Shown here: positions 13,627 through 13,883 of the stretch, one piece after another
Layout of the letters: each line of letters opens with the position of its first letter
Numbering within the stretch: position 1 is the first letter of the stretch
Source of the DNA: Clostridia bacterium
GTDB lineage: Bacteria; Bacillota; Clostridia; Christensenellales; CAG-1252
Length of the DNA: 13,883 nucleotides
Direction: 5' to 3'
Assembly: GCA_016296985.1 (NCBI GenBank)
Contig: JAEDHM010000026.1
Span: 1-13,883 of the forward strand
Translations under genes and position numbers: made by a program
Notes under the pieces: model-generated
Seen by the model: only the letters and a program-made list of their open reading frames with translations
Databases searched by the model: none
Told to the model about the DNA's origin: nothing

Positions 13627-13883
13627 ATGGACAATATCGACCAAAATAAAATTGATATAACCGAAATCGACCTTGTTGACCTTGACGAAATGCCCGAGGA
13701 TACCACCCCCGAGCAAACCGATGCCGAGGATTTTTCCGATGACTTTGATCATGCGGAAATCGACGCCCCCGAGGTTGATTTAAACGACGTTGATATCGAC
13801 CTTGATATCCCCGACTGTCATTCAGAGCAAAGCGATTCTCCATATTGTCATTCAGAGCGTAGCGAAGAATCTCCTGGAAAGGA
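13627..13883 (+). CDS. Very acidic hypothetical protein, 3' end beyond the window
   Basis: An open frame of 85 codons starts at ATG 13627 after AAGGAG and a near-consensus promoter, and is still open at the right edge. Residues 1-61 are extremely rich in Asp and Glu in an irregular (I/V)D(L/I) rhythm (for example VDLDEMPED and VDIDLDIPD). They have almost no basic residues, so this part is probably disordered. Residues 63-82 read CHSEQSDSPY then CHSERSEESP, which is a translated interspersed repeat rather than family sequence. No domain is visible. It could be the N-terminal extension of a larger protein or a short gene invaded by a repeat; the visible part cannot decide. Confidence 0.65.
   Translation, partial: MDNIDQNKIDITEIDLVDLDEMPEDTTPEQTDAEDFSDDFDHAEIDAPEVDLNDVDIDLDIPDCHSEQSDSPYCHSERSEESPGK
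13816..13877. repeat. Two tandem copies of a CHSERSEESP-type interspersed repeat
   Basis: Two units begin TGTCATTCAGAGC at 13816 and 13846, exactly 30 bases apart. The first continues AAAGCGATTCTC, the second GTAGCGAAGAATCTC. The second is very close to the GTCATTCTGAGCGAAGCGAAGAATCT element that I recall as scattered in many bacterial genomes and often mis-translated as HSERSEESP. The array may continue past the edge. Confidence 0.75.

Noticed and set aside
1..13883. CRISPR array, tRNA/rRNA genes, insertion sequences or prophage genes
   Set aside because: No regular spacer-repeat array, cloverleaf, rRNA core sequence, transposase or phage protein was seen on either strand.

Overview
The window looks like chromosome of a low-to-moderate-GC bacterium of the Bacillota, most likely an uncultivated gut-type Clostridia. 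This is inferred from A/T-rich sigma-A-like promoters, purine-rich Shine-Dalgarno sites, a cysE-cysS pair, and the family make-up (an alcohol-acetyltransferase-like protein next to a zinc-ribbon membrane protein). No rRNA, tRNA, CRISPR array, phage or transposase gene was seen. It reads as a housekeeping region with some unusual proteins and a short repeat element at the right edge.

Left part (1-4559): the C-terminal tail of a membrane protein enters from the left on the + strand. It converges on three minus-strand genes. In transcription order these are an unrecognised 295-residue protein, a condensation/alcohol-acetyltransferase-fold protein, and a zinc-ribbon six-TM protein resembling DUF6320; the last two overlap. 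Divergent from them is the most unusual protein of the window: a QueG-like double-[4Fe-4S] domain continuous with a C-terminal CYTH (triphosphate tunnel) domain.

Middle (4560-8593): glmS on the minus strand makes UDP-GlcNAc precursor. Divergent from it is an alpha/beta hydrolase with a textbook promoter, then an EamA-type transporter with a long acidic tail, closed by a strong intrinsic terminator.

Right part (8626-13883): a clear promoter drives a LysR regulator, followed closely by alaS, cysE and cysS, which are probably co-transcribed. CysE makes O-acetylserine for cysteine synthesis and CysS charges the cysteine. AlaRS is a compact 606-residue form without the usual beta-barrel and C-Ala segments. 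A further strong promoter opens an acidic ORF that runs off the right edge. Its last visible codons are two in-frame copies of a repeat whose translation, CHSERSEESP, is familiar from bacterial interspersed repeats.

Regulatory theme: at least two genes (starts at 2045 and 7458) have a -10 box only 6-7 bases before the start codon and no Shine-Dalgarno. This suggests leaderless mRNAs beside conventional SD-led genes such as glmS, the hydrolase, lysR, cysS and the last ORF.
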